Below are positions 24,732 to 32,545 of a stretch of DNA of 33,721 nt, in pieces. Every line of letters begins with the position of its first letter. Within the stretch, counting starts at the first letter, position 1. The notes beneath the pieces were generated by a model. It saw only the letters and a list, made by a program, of their open reading frames with translations, was not told the origin of the DNA and did not search any database. Source of the DNA: an uncultured Eisenbergiella sp. (GTDB lineage: Bacteria; Bacillota; Clostridia; Lachnospirales; Lachnospiraceae); assembly GCA_947626725.1 (NCBI GenBank), contig CANQTI010000003.1:1-33721 (forward strand), read 5' to 3'. The translations under genes and the position numbers were made by a program.

Positions 24732-25804
24732 GGGATGCCTCCCTCCAGCAGCCTTCCATCCCCGTTTCGGATCTGGACGGCAAAAAAATGTCCGTCTTTC
24801 TTCCCCAGCAGGATCACTCGCTCAAATACTTTCTCCTGCTGTAGAGCAGCGTACGCCTCCTTCCGGAAAAACGCTTCACAGGAATCCGCATGCAGCGTGG
24901 CAAGCACACTGCATCCGCAGTGAACCGCATACAAAACCGCCCGAATATCCTCTGCGCCCCCCAGCTCATCTACCGCGATCGCTCCGGGCGACATGGACCG
25001 CAAAAGCATCATCATCCCATATGCCTTCGGACACGCGTCCAATACGTCCGTTCTGCTCCCCAGATCGAATTCCGGAATTCCCTGAAAGCACCCCGACAGC
25101 TCTGAGCGCTCATCCACCACTCCGACCGTCTGCCCCGGCAGACGCGCATTTCCATCGGAGACCAGCCGGATGATATCCCGCAGCAGCGTTGTTTTCCCAC
25201 AGCCTGGCGGAGAAATGAGCAGTGTATTGCAGAGTCGGCTGCCTTCATACAGCCAGGGCAGAAGTTGTCCCGCTGCCCCTTTCGCCTCATGGGGCACCCG
25301 GATATTCAGACTTCCCACATGCCGAATATTCCTGACCGTCCCCTCCGGTCCCAGGATCACCTCGCCCGCGATCCCCACCCTGACGCCTCCCGCCGCACTG
25401 ATATATCCCCTCCGCATTTCTTCTTCACAGGCGTATAGGGAATAGCCGCATATGTGCTTTACGATCGCATCCAGTTCTTTTTTCTGCAGGCGCGGCGCAT
25501 TTCCCGCATCCCGGTTCAGGCGGCCCTTCTCATCCGGATACCACTCTCCGTCACGCATGAGCAGGATGACCGGCTGCCGCGCCCGCAGCCGGATCTCCCG
25601 CAGGTCCTGCCAGGATATCGCCGCCGCTTTCCATCGCTCCCGAAACGATTCCGGGAACAGCAGCCGGATCCTGTCCATCCCATCCGTCCTGTCCCTCCTG
25701 TCCGCCCTGTCCGTCCCGTCCTTCCTGTCCGTTCTGTCTGGTCTGTCCGTCCCGTCCTTCCTGTCCGTTCTGTCCGTCCCATCCTTCCCATCCGTCCTGT
25801 CCAT
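24725..25804 (-). CDS. spoIIIAA: Stage III sporulation protein AA, ATPase
   Basis: The product is 359 residues against about 307 in Bacillus. It is a secretion-type ATPase that would power the mother cell-forespore channel. The Walker A motif is SPPGCGKTTLLRD, followed by VVDERSELSG and the acidic strand AIAVDELGG. The N-terminal 45 residues are a repeat of Asp, Arg, Thr, Lys and Gly (DRTDRKDGTDRP, then DRTDRKDGTDRA), encoded by a 36-bp minisatellite; family homology starts at RIRLLFPESF. The ATG at 25804 has AAAGGGGAGG six bases upstream. An internal ATG at 25678 has AGGAGG 11 bases upstream and would give a protein without the repeat. It is first in the spoIIIA operon. Confidence 0.9.
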   Translation of the reverse strand: MDRTDGKDGTDRTDRKDGTDRPDRTDRKDGTDRADRRDRTDGMDRIRLLFPESFRERWKAAAISWQDLREIRLRARQPVILLMRDGEWYPDEKGRLNRDAGNAPRLQKKELDAIVKHICGYSLYACEEEMRRGYISAAGGVRVGIAGEVILGPEGTVRNIRHVGSLNIRVPHEAKGAAGQLLPWLYEGSRLCNTLLISPPGCGKTTLLRDIIRLVSDGNARLPGQTVGVVDERSELSGCFQGIPEFDLGSRTDVLDACPKAYGMMMLLRSMSPGAIAVDELGGAEDIRAVLYAVHCGCSVLATLHADSCEAFFRKEAYAALQQEKVFERVILLGKKDGHFFAVQIRNGDGRLLEGGIPC

Positions 25805-25813
25805 CCCTGTCCT
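25671..25813 (-). repeat. Minisatellite at the start of spoIIIAA (9-bp unit, 36-bp higher-order unit)
   Basis: Plus-strand CTGTCCGTC-like 9-mers run through the region. A 32-bp segment starting at 25707 recurs exactly at 25743, giving a 36-bp higher-order period. Minus-strand frames are open throughout, because the unit lacks stops. It encodes the DRTDRKDGTDR repeat and also generates several GGACAGGA sequences resembling ribosome binding sites. Confidence 0.85.
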
Positions 25814-25873
25814 CCCCTTTCTGACGGGTTCCCGTTTTCTCTCCACGCCGCCTTCTTTGACAGCTTCCGGCCT

Positions 25874-28570
25874 TCACACTCTAATATATTGCCTGTCCCC
25901 TTCGGATATGCCCGCCTTCCTCATACCGCCCAGCCAAACCAGGAGCTCGTGGGCAAGCAAGGGAAACAGAGACAGTCCTGACAGGAACATCCATTCCGAA
26001 ATCGAAAGCCGTACAGTGGAAAACGCATCTACCAGAAAAGGAATCTCCGTCACCAAAAACTGAAGAGAAAAACCGAGCAGAAGCGCAGCGATCATAAGCC
26101 GATTTTCCAACGGATTGAGCCGGAAAACGGATTTACTGACATTGCGCATCCCTACGGCGTGGATCAGCTGAGACATGCCCAGCACCGTAAAAGCGTAGGT
26201 CTGCGCCCGATACAGCACTTCACTCTTTTCCAGGAGTGCGGCAGCGCCTGACAGGGAAAAACCCACTCCCTGCTGCCGCAGCAGTGTCCAGGGAACGAAA
26301 AACCAGGCCGCCAGGCTGATCCCCGCGATCAGAATACCGTAAAAGAGGGTCCCGGCAAGTCCGCCTCGGGCGAACAGGCTTTCCCTCACGTCCCTGGGCG
26401 GCTGCTCCATGAGCGCGGCCGTATCGTTCCGGTCCGTTCCCAGCGCCAGCGCAGGCAGAGAATCGGTGATCAGGTTGATCCACAGGATATGGACGGACCT
26501 TAGGGGTGCAGCCAATCCCAGAAGCACCGCCGTGAACATGGTCAGAAGCTCTCCCAGGTTGGAGGAAAGGAGAAAAATGACCGATTTGCGGATGTTTTCA
26601 TAGACACCCCTTCCTTCCCGCATGGCCTTTTCTATCGTGGCAAAATTATCGTCCGTCAGCACCAGATCGGCGGCCCCTCTCGCGACATCCGTTCCGTTCT
26701 TCCCCATGGCTACGCCCACATCCGCCGCTTTCAGAGCGGGCGCATCGTTAACGCCGTCCCCGGTCATCGCAACCACACACCCTTTTGCCCGAAAACCTCT
26801 GACAATCCTCACCTTATCGGCCGGAGATACCCGGGCAAACACCCGCACCTCTTCCAGACGTTTCTCCAGCTGCGCTTCGGACAGCGCGTCCAATTCTTCT
26901 CCCGCCAGGCACTGCTCCCGCCGCCGGACAATGCCGAGCTGCTTTCCGATGGCGAAAGCGGTCTCCGCATGATCTCCCGTGATCATCACGGTAGCTACGC
27001 CCGCCCGCGCGAAAGATTCCACCGCTCCGGCCGCCTCCGGGCGAATTGGATCCTGCATGCCCGCCAATCCCAGAAAAATGAGTCCTTCTTCCACCGGCCC
27101 ATCCGCATCTTCCCGTTTGGCATAGGCCAGCGTGCGCAGCGCCTGTGCATTCAGCCGCCGTTCTTCCGCTTCAATCCGCTCTCTGTCCTGCAGGGTCATC
27201 GGACAGCTTTTCCCCTTCTTCAGAATATGCGTACACCGCGGCAGCACCCTATCGGGAGCTCCTTTTGTATAGCTGACCCTCTGGGCTCCGTGCCAGGTAG
27301 TCATCATTTTCCGCTCCGCACTAAAGGGCAGCTCCTTCGTTCGCGGCATGCTTTTTTCCAGGCGGTTTCGCGAAAATCCGTATGCCGCTGCCAGCGACGC
27401 CAGCGCCAGCTCCGTCGGTTCCCCTATGGGCTGTTGCGCATCCTCCAGGACGGCATCGCTGCAGAGGGCCATTCCGGTCAGAAAATCCTGCAGTTCCTCC
27501 CCGTTCAGCGCATCCGCTCCCTGTTCCCGTCCGTCCGCGTAGCACACCGTTACCGTCATCCGGTTCTGTGTCAGCGTTCCCGTTTTATCAGAACACACCA
27601 CGTTCACTGCGCCCAGGGTCTCCACACAGGGCAGCCGCCGAATGATGGTATTGACCTTCGCCATCCGGGTCACACTCATGGCGAGGCAGAGCGTAACCAC
27701 TGCCGGAAGCCCCTCCGGCACAGCCGCCACAGCGAGGGAAATGGCTGTGAGCAGCATTTCGAACGGCTCCCGCTTCTGCAGCAGGCCGATGGCAAACAGG
27801 ACCGCGCAAATGCCGACGGAGAGAAAACTCAGCATTTTCCCCAATTCCCCAAGGCGCTTCTGCAAAGGGGTAGCCTCTTCCCGGTTCTCCGTTATCATAG
27901 CCGCGATTTGTCCAATCTGCGTTTCCATCCCCGTGGCCGTCACAATGCCAAGCCCGCGGCCCTCTGTTATGACAGTGGACATATAGGCCATATTCTGTCG
28001 ATCGCCCAATGGAAGCGGTCCCTTCTTTTCATCCGCCAGAAAAGCCGCATTTTTCATTATCGGAACCGCCTCGCCCGTCAGCGCCGATTCCTCCGCCCAC
28101 AGGTTGTCCGTCTTCACAAGGCGCAGGTCCGCCGGGACCTGACAGCCTGCTGTAAGGACCGTCAGATCCCCAGGCACCAGGCTGCTTGTCCTGATCTGCT
28201 TTTCCTTCCCATCCCGAATCACAAGCGCCATGGGCCAGGAGAGATTCTTTAGCGCATCCAGCGCCTTTTTCGCCCTTCCCTCCTGTACCGTTCCCACAAA
28301 TGCGTTCAGCGCCACAACAGAAAAAATAATAGCGGCATCGCTCCTTTCCCGCAGCATGAGTGAAACCGCTCCGGCAGCCAGCAGCACATAGATCAGCGGA
28401 TCGCAAAGCTGCTCCAGGAAAATTTCCGCCGGCGATTTTTTCCTTTCCTCCCGCAGCACGTTGGGACCGTGGACCGAAAGCCTTCTTACGGCTTCCTCCC
28501 CGGCAAGGCCCTCTCTTTCGCTGCACTCCAGGACGGCGCAGGTCTCTTTGACGGTTTTTGCTGCAAACAT
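25874..28570 (-). CDS. Calcium-transporting P-type ATPase (P2A type)
   Basis: The product is 898 residues, the normal length for SERCA-like bacterial pumps. The phosphorylated aspartate is Asp328 in CSDKTGTLTQNRMTV. Other motifs are the actuator-domain TGEAVP, the membrane ligand region AAVPEGLPA, MITGDHAETA, MTGDGVNDAPALK, and SLPALALGTD in the C-terminal membrane bundle. It should export Ca2+, or possibly Mn2+, from the cytosol. The ATG at 28570 has AAAGGAGGA upstream; the longer frame to 28651 runs through the leader hairpin and is not likely. It is followed by spoIIIAA after 69 bp. Confidence 0.93.
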   Translation of the reverse strand: MFAAKTVKETCAVLECSEREGLAGEEAVRRLSVHGPNVLREERKKSPAEIFLEQLCDPLIYVLLAAGAVSLMLRERSDAAIIFSVVALNAFVGTVQEGRAKKALDALKNLSWPMALVIRDGKEKQIRTSSLVPGDLTVLTAGCQVPADLRLVKTDNLWAEESALTGEAVPIMKNAAFLADEKKGPLPLGDRQNMAYMSTVITEGRGLGIVTATGMETQIGQIAAMITENREEATPLQKRLGELGKMLSFLSVGICAVLFAIGLLQKREPFEMLLTAISLAVAAVPEGLPAVVTLCLAMSVTRMAKVNTIIRRLPCVETLGAVNVVCSDKTGTLTQNRMTVTVCYADGREQGADALNGEELQDFLTGMALCSDAVLEDAQQPIGEPTELALASLAAAYGFSRNRLEKSMPRTKELPFSAERKMMTTWHGAQRVSYTKGAPDRVLPRCTHILKKGKSCPMTLQDRERIEAEERRLNAQALRTLAYAKREDADGPVEEGLIFLGLAGMQDPIRPEAAGAVESFARAGVATVMITGDHAETAFAIGKQLGIVRRREQCLAGEELDALSEAQLEKRLEEVRVFARVSPADKVRIVRGFRAKGCVVAMTGDGVNDAPALKAADVGVAMGKNGTDVARGAADLVLTDDNFATIEKAMREGRGVYENIRKSVIFLLSSNLGELLTMFTAVLLGLAAPLRSVHILWINLITDSLPALALGTDRNDTAALMEQPPRDVRESLFARGGLAGTLFYGILIAGISLAAWFFVPWTLLRQQGVGFSLSGAAALLEKSEVLYRAQTYAFTVLGMSQLIHAVGMRNVSKSVFRLNPLENRLMIAALLLGFSLQFLVTEIPFLVDAFSTVRLSISEWMFLSGLSLFPLLAHELLVWLGGMRKAGISEGDRQYIRV
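25883..25911 (-). promoter_or_regulatory. Candidate sigma-E promoter of the spoIIIA operon
   Basis: On the minus strand, GCATATC (25905-25911) and AATATATT (25883-25890) are 14 bp apart. This fits the Bacillus sigma-E form (KMATATT, 14 bp, CATACANT), with the ATA cores present in both boxes. It lies inside the last codons of the ATPase gene, about 80 bp before the spoIIIAA start. spoIIIA is a known sigma-E operon; assignment here is by sequence resemblance only. Confidence 0.45.
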
Positions 28571-28616
28571 GGCTGTCCTCCTTTCGCAGGCACATTGGGG
28601 AAGCGATCCATACGCC

Positions 28617-28669
28617 AAAAAGGCGCATGGGCTGTACCAAAGCCTGTACACTGGTACAACCTATGCGCC
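28617..28669 (-). terminator. Strong terminator-like hairpin in the leader of the P-type ATPase gene
   Basis: On the plus strand, GGCGCATGGG-C-TGTACCA (28622-28639) pairs with TGGTACA-A-CCTATGCGCC (28652-28669), leaving one C/A mismatch and one G/U pair, around a 12-base loop. On the minus strand it is followed by five T residues. It lies 47 bp upstream of the ATPase start codon and 135 bp after the preceding gene. It could simply end that gene or attenuate the ATPase transcript. A smaller stem, TTCCGCC/GGCGGAA, lies near 28717-28737. Confidence 0.75.
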
Positions 28670-28805
28670 CATCGCGCGTATTATGCCTGAAGGGCTATCC
28701 CCTCGCCGGAAGGAACTTTTCCGCCCGTCCCTGGCGGAATACCTCATGAGCAGCGCCCGCTTCCGATATTCTGCGGGCCATCGGCCGCTGCAGTCCCATC
28801 TCACC

Positions 28806-30470
28806 TCATTCCTGAATGGAAGTGTCCTTCGTATATAAGCTGATGTCGCCGCTGACGGTGCTGATGGTGATCTCCCGGTCGCCGCCGTTCAAATAGATCT
28901 TCTCCGTTCCCTTCTCATCCGCGGAGCGCAGGGGAAGGTTCGATTCGAAATCTCCGCTGACCGTCCTGGTGAACAGCCGGAAACCGATATTCTGCGGAAT
29001 CCTGAGCCGACAATCCCCGGAGGTGGAGGAAAGCCTGACCTTCTGCGGCAGAAGCTCCGTCCGCAGGTCGATATCCCCGCTGACGCTGTATGCGGCCAGA
29101 CTTCCCGCCTCCGCCACGCTTCCACGGAAGCTGACATCGCCGCTGACGGTCCGCATCAGGCAGGAAAACAGATTTCCCCCCACCGCGATATCGCCGCTCC
29201 TAGTCTCCGCCCGGAAATCGCCGGTGGCAGCGGCGACGGCGATGTCCCCTCTGGAAAGCTGGATCCTGGTTCGCCCGCACACCGCGGTATCCATATGAAA
29301 ATCTCCGTTTTTGGACTGGACGGTCAGATCCGCGCACTGCAGCTTCCCGTCGATCTCCACGTCTCCGTTTGCGGTGATGACTGTCAGCTTTTCCCAGCGC
29401 TTAGCCGGGATCGTCAGCTCCACATCAGAGGCCCGCATGCCCCAGCTGAACAGCAGCGACGCGCTGACCGTCCTCCCCTGTCGGATCCGCAGGGTCCCAT
29501 CCCGCAGGACAGTCTCCAGCTCCCCGGTGTCTCCGACCAGCGTGATCTCATCCGATTCCTCCGGTGCGAGATGGATGCAGATGTCCCCATTACCCAGACG
29601 GCATTCCAGCGAATGGATCTCCCGCGCCTGAAAAGACAGCGTTCTTTGGGTGCCCGGCTTCTTTTCTCTCCCGAACGCATCTTCGGCCGCTCTGGCCTGT
29701 GCGCCCTCTTCCAGCCCTTCGGCTGTCCCGGTCTGCGCATTCTCTTCCGGCCCTTCGGCCGTTTCAGCATTCCCATCGCCCTGCGCTTCGCAGGCTGCTT
29801 TGGGCTGCATTGCCTCTTCCGGCCCGCCGGCCGTTCCGGTCTGCGCACCTTCTTCCAGCCCTTCGGCCGGCCCGGCCTGCGCACTCTCTTCCGGCTCTTC
29901 GGCCGGCCCGGCCTGTGCACTCTCTTCCGGCTCTTCGGCCGGCCCGGTCTGCGCACCCTCTCCCGACTGTCCGTTCTGCTCCGTTTCTCCGGCGGCCGCT
30001 CCCCGACCTTCGGCATAGCGCTCTTTCACCTGTCTGGACACATCCCGCACAAAATCCCAGGTACTGTCTACAGCATCCATCGTCATATCCATCGCCGCGT
30101 TGACCGCGGAGCCGATCTTTTCCCCGAGTCCTTCCAGTTCGCTTCCCCAGTCCCTGTGAAAGGAAAAATTGCACCCGCGTTCTGTCCGGCCCGTCTTCTC
30201 TTCCTCCTTCTTTTCAAAGGACGGGCCCGCTTCCTCCTGCTGCTCCTGCACCTCCCGCAGATAAGCCAGCAGTTCATCCACATCCCCCAGGCTGTCCATC
30301 GTCTGCGCAAGCGCATCGTCTTCGCCAAGTCCCTCTGCCGCAAGATCCAGATAACGCTGATAGAGATTCTCACTCAGCTCCTCGATCAGATCCATTTTCT
30401 CGTCGCTGTCCGGCACTTTAGCCAGACGTCCCGAAACCATGATCACAATTTTTGTCTCAATCCGATTCAT
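28806..30470 (-). CDS. DUF1700/HAAS-like and DUF4097 beta-repeat protein partnered with PadR
   Basis: The product is 554 residues. Residues 1-75 resemble the HAAS/DUF1700 helical domain found in genes next to padR. A charged region and an amphipathic helix (about 108-152) follow. Residues 173-268 are eight imperfect 12-residue repeats (AQTGPAEEPEES type). Residues about 278-554 are a DUF4097-type beta structure with at least eight SGD-centred turns such as TVSGDVSF, SVSGDIDL and STSGDCRL. No membrane segment is seen. The ATG at 30470 has GGAGGTGG and overlaps padR by 14 bp. Such pairs often answer envelope stress, but the exact role is unknown. Confidence 0.8.
   Translation of the reverse strand: MNRIETKIVIMVSGRLAKVPDSDEKMDLIEELSENLYQRYLDLAAEGLGEDDALAQTMDSLGDVDELLAYLREVQEQQEEAGPSFEKKEEEKTGRTERGCNFSFHRDWGSELEGLGEKIGSAVNAAMDMTMDAVDSTWDFVRDVSRQVKERYAEGRGAAAGETEQNGQSGEGAQTGPAEEPEESAQAGPAEEPEESAQAGPAEGLEEGAQTGTAGGPEEAMQPKAACEAQGDGNAETAEGPEENAQTGTAEGLEEGAQARAAEDAFGREKKPGTQRTLSFQAREIHSLECRLGNGDICIHLAPEESDEITLVGDTGELETVLRDGTLRIRQGRTVSASLLFSWGMRASDVELTIPAKRWEKLTVITANGDVEIDGKLQCADLTVQSKNGDFHMDTAVCGRTRIQLSRGDIAVAAATGDFRAETRSGDIAVGGNLFSCLMRTVSGDVSFRGSVAEAGSLAAYSVSGDIDLRTELLPQKVRLSSTSGDCRLRIPQNIGFRLFTRTVSGDFESNLPLRSADEKGTEKIYLNGGDREITISTVSGDISLYTKDTSIQE
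29667..29954 (-). repeat. Eight 36-bp coding repeats in the DUF4097 protein linker
   Basis: Eight consecutive 36-bp units encode 12-residue repeats rich in Glu, Ala, Gly and Pro. Units 1 and 2 are almost identical (TGPAEEPEESAQAG), while units 5 and 8 are strongly diverged. The repeat joins the helical part to the beta repeat domain and probably acts as a flexible or extended spacer whose length can vary by slippage. Confidence 0.85.
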
Positions 30471-30804
30471 GTTCCACCTCCAAAGCGAGCAGCGCATTCA
30501 ACAGGGTACGGGTCTCCTCCCACTCCCGGCTGCGCTCTTCCCAAAACTGTTTTCCGGCCGCCGTAATCGTATAATAGCGCCGTCTGGCTCCCGGTCCATC
30601 CTCTCCCCAATAGGAAGTGATCAGACCGCTTTGTTCCAGCCGCCGAAACGCTGTATACAACGTAGCTTCCTTGAAACCGTATGCCCCGCCGGTGCGGCGC
30701 TGTACCTGTCGGTTGATCTCATAACCGTAACTGTCCCCCCGCATGAGCTGGGTCAAAATGATCGTATCCGTATACCCCCGTAGGGTGTCCGCTGTAATAG
30801 ACAA
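30457..30804 (-). CDS. PadR family transcriptional regulator
   Basis: The product is 115 residues, a short PadR winged helix. LRGYTDTIILTQLMRGDSYG starts the first helices, EATLYTAFRRLEQSGLI is the recognition helix region, and GARRRYYTITAAGKQFW is the wing. It starts at TTG (30804) after AAAGGAGG. The next gene, encoding the DUF4097 protein, overlaps it by 14 bp, the usual two-gene arrangement. A perfect palindrome over its own -10 box suggests autorepression. Confidence 0.92.
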   Translation of the reverse strand: MSITADTLRGYTDTIILTQLMRGDSYGYEINRQVQRRTGGAYGFKEATLYTAFRRLEQSGLITSYWGEDGPGARRRYYTITAAGKQFWEERSREWEETRTLLNALLALEVEHESD

Positions 30805-30835
30805 GTTGCTTCCTCCTTTCTTTTCTCTTTTTTAC

Positions 30836-30864
30836 TTTATATCACGATATACCTCATCTGTCAA
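30836..30864 (-). promoter_or_regulatory. padR promoter with overlapping palindromic operator
   Basis: On the minus strand, consensus TTGACA (30859-30864) lies 17 bp from TATAAA (30836-30841). TATATC-GT-GATATA, a perfect 14-bp palindrome at 30838-30851, overlaps the -10 box. A related GATATACAT half site flanks the -35 box. PadR proteins commonly bind such AT-rich palindromes in their own promoters. Confidence 0.75.
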
Positions 30865-30908
30865 TGTATATCATCTAATAAAATAAATAAAATTTCCATA
30901 AAAAATGG

Positions 30909-30956
30909 AAAAGGAAGCCATATGCAGCAGGGCGCGCGGCTGTCATATGTGCTTCC
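30909..30956 (-). terminator. Terminator of dinB
   Basis: On the minus strand, GGAAGCACATATG pairs with CATATGGCTTCC (one bulged A), followed by TTTTCC. The stem includes the last codons and stop of dinB. A second AT-rich hairpin (TTTCCAT/ATGGAAA, 30893-30911) with a TTTTATTTATT tail follows. Confidence 0.7.
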
Positions 30957-32157
30957 TCATGTACTCCACTGTCCTGTGAAGTGTATCCATTTGATAAATC
31001 TGATCCAGATGCCCGGCGAAATCAAGATGATAACGGTCCTGCAGAGCATCCAGCAGTCTCTTCAGTTCCTCGTCCCTGCGCTGCCGGACATCCGTAAAAC
31101 AATCCTCCAAGGTGAGCTGCCGCCCTTCCTCGCCGGACAAATTGTATATGGCCACGCCGATCAGGCGGACCGGGCGTTTTTCCACACTGTCCAGCAGCCT
31201 GACAGCCTCCTGCCAGATCATAGCGGCACAGTCGCAGGCAGATGTGAGTCGGGAGCGGGTGATCCCTTTCATGTCAAAATAAGTGATCTTTAGGGTCACA
31301 CCGTTTCCGTACAGGCCGTATCGTTTTGCTCTGCGTTCCACGCACAGCGCCAGCAAAACCAGAACGTCCTGCAAAAGCGCATAATCGTCCACATCCTCCT
31401 GAAACGTGACCTCCCGGCCAATGGATTTCGCGTCCTGCGGACGATAGGGCGTGACTTTGCGCTCATCGATCCCAAAGGCGAGTCTTGCAAGCCACTGTCC
31501 CTGTTTTCCGAGAAGCCGGACGACCGTATCCCGTTTTTCCTGCACATCGCGGACCGTGCGGATTCCTGAAGCGTACAGCTTTTCCGCCGTCATCTCTCCG
31601 ACCGTGTAAAGCGAACGCACATCGCGATCGATCATCAACGCGATAAAATCCTGAGGCGTGGGAATCTCAAAATAACCGTCTGGCTTCTTCTCCTCGCTGG
31701 CCGTCTTTGCTGCCGTTTTGGAATAGGCCACCCCTACGGAACAGGTCAGCCCGATTTCCTCCCGAATGCGCCGCTTGATGGTCATGGCGATCCGGCGCGC
31801 TCCTTCCAGGTTTCCCGCCTGTTCCGTCACATCGAGATACGCTTCATCCAGCGCAATCGCTTCCGCAGCGGAGGCATAGGTGTCCCAGATCTCATGAAGC
31901 TGTCCGGATACGGCCTTGTACTTGTCGATATTCGGGCGCATGTAGATACCCTGGGGGCAGCGCCGATAGGCCTCTTTGATATTCATGGCGGAACGGATAC
32001 CGTACCTTCGCGCCTCGTAGCTGCATGTGGCAACCACACCCCGTTCTCCCGGCAGGGAACCGATGATCAGCGGTTTCCCGCGCAGAGCAGGATTGTCCCG
32101 GGTTTCCACGGAGGCGAAGAAAGCGTCCATATCCACATGAATGATGATCTGTTCCAT
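30943..32157 (-). CDS. dinB: DNA polymerase IV (Y family)
   Basis: The product is 404 residues. It copies damaged DNA with low fidelity. The catalytic residues are Asp9 (HVDMDAFFASVE) and Asp104 with Glu105 (ALDEAYLDVT). The palm/finger motif SYEARRYGIRSAM and the little-finger region REVTFQEDVDD are present. A possible clamp-binding sequence RQLTLEDCF lies near the C-terminus. The ATG at 32157 has GGGAGGGG upstream; a longer frame to 32184 runs into the hairpin repeats. No LexA box was recognised. Confidence 0.93.
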   Translation of the reverse strand: MEQIIIHVDMDAFFASVETRDNPALRGKPLIIGSLPGERGVVATCSYEARRYGIRSAMNIKEAYRRCPQGIYMRPNIDKYKAVSGQLHEIWDTYASAAEAIALDEAYLDVTEQAGNLEGARRIAMTIKRRIREEIGLTCSVGVAYSKTAAKTASEEKKPDGYFEIPTPQDFIALMIDRDVRSLYTVGEMTAEKLYASGIRTVRDVQEKRDTVVRLLGKQGQWLARLAFGIDERKVTPYRPQDAKSIGREVTFQEDVDDYALLQDVLVLLALCVERRAKRYGLYGNGVTLKITYFDMKGITRSRLTSACDCAAMIWQEAVRLLDSVEKRPVRLIGVAIYNLSGEEGRQLTLEDCFTDVRQRRDEELKRLLDALQDRYHLDFAGHLDQIYQMDTLHRTVEYMRKHI

Positions 32158-32181
32158 TTCCTGATCCCCTCCCCCATTTAT

Positions 32182-32419
32182 CATGTCCTTTCGGACATGA
32201 TGCCTCCGGCGGATCTGATGCGCCTGGCGGCGCGATAAAATAGCGCTGCAGCTATTTTACCATGTCCCTCCGGACATGATGCCTCCGGCGGATCTGATGC
32301 GCCTGGCGGCGCGGTAAAATAGCCGCAAGGCTATTTTACCATGTCCCTCCGGACATGATGCCTCCGGCGGATCTGATGCGCCTGGCGGCGCGATAAAATA
32401 GCGCTGCGGCTATTTTATC
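32182..32419. repeat. Three tandem 79-bp repeats made of small hairpins
   Basis: Units start at 32182, 32261 and 32340. Each holds CATGTCC/GGACATG arms, a GCGCC/GGCGC stem, and an AAAATAGC/GCTATTTT stem. Arms stay constant while loops change. The last stem covaries: GGTA...TACC in unit 2 (32313-32340, closed by a GCAA loop) and GATA...TATC in unit 3 (32392-32419). The array lies between dinB and the divergent alpha-galactosidase gene. Together with the leader at 32502-32675 it fills the 518-bp gap, and no gene is seen there. Confidence 0.9.
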
Positions 32420-32495
32420 ATACACAGTACAGACCGGACAATAGGCAGGTGCCGGGAAGGCCGGAAAATCTCTGGCGGAAAACGGCAAAGCCTGT

Positions 32496-32501
32496 TATAA
32501 T
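32496..32501 (+). promoter_or_regulatory. Probable -10 box of the alpha-galactosidase gene
   Basis: A perfect TATAAT with no good -35 box at 17 bp, which suggests activator-dependent expression. It would give a leader of about 170 bases. Confidence 0.45.
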
Positions 32502-32545
32502 AGCAGTATGCCGCGGGAGGCCGCCGCGCTCAACAGTTCATCCGG

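Noticed and set aside
25454..25981. Pro/Val/Arg repeat proteins encoded on either strand across the spoIIIAA minisatellite
   Set aside because: A 9-bp repeat without stops opens all frames at once; only the SpoIIIAA frame continues into a conserved protein.
28571..28805. yybP-ykoY manganese or czcD-type metal riboswitch before the P-type ATPase
   Set aside because: The conserved core sequences were not recognisable by eye; only a terminator-like hairpin is supported.
32182..32419. CRISPR array
   Set aside because: Units are directly adjacent 79-bp repeats with no unique spacers, and no cas gene is present.
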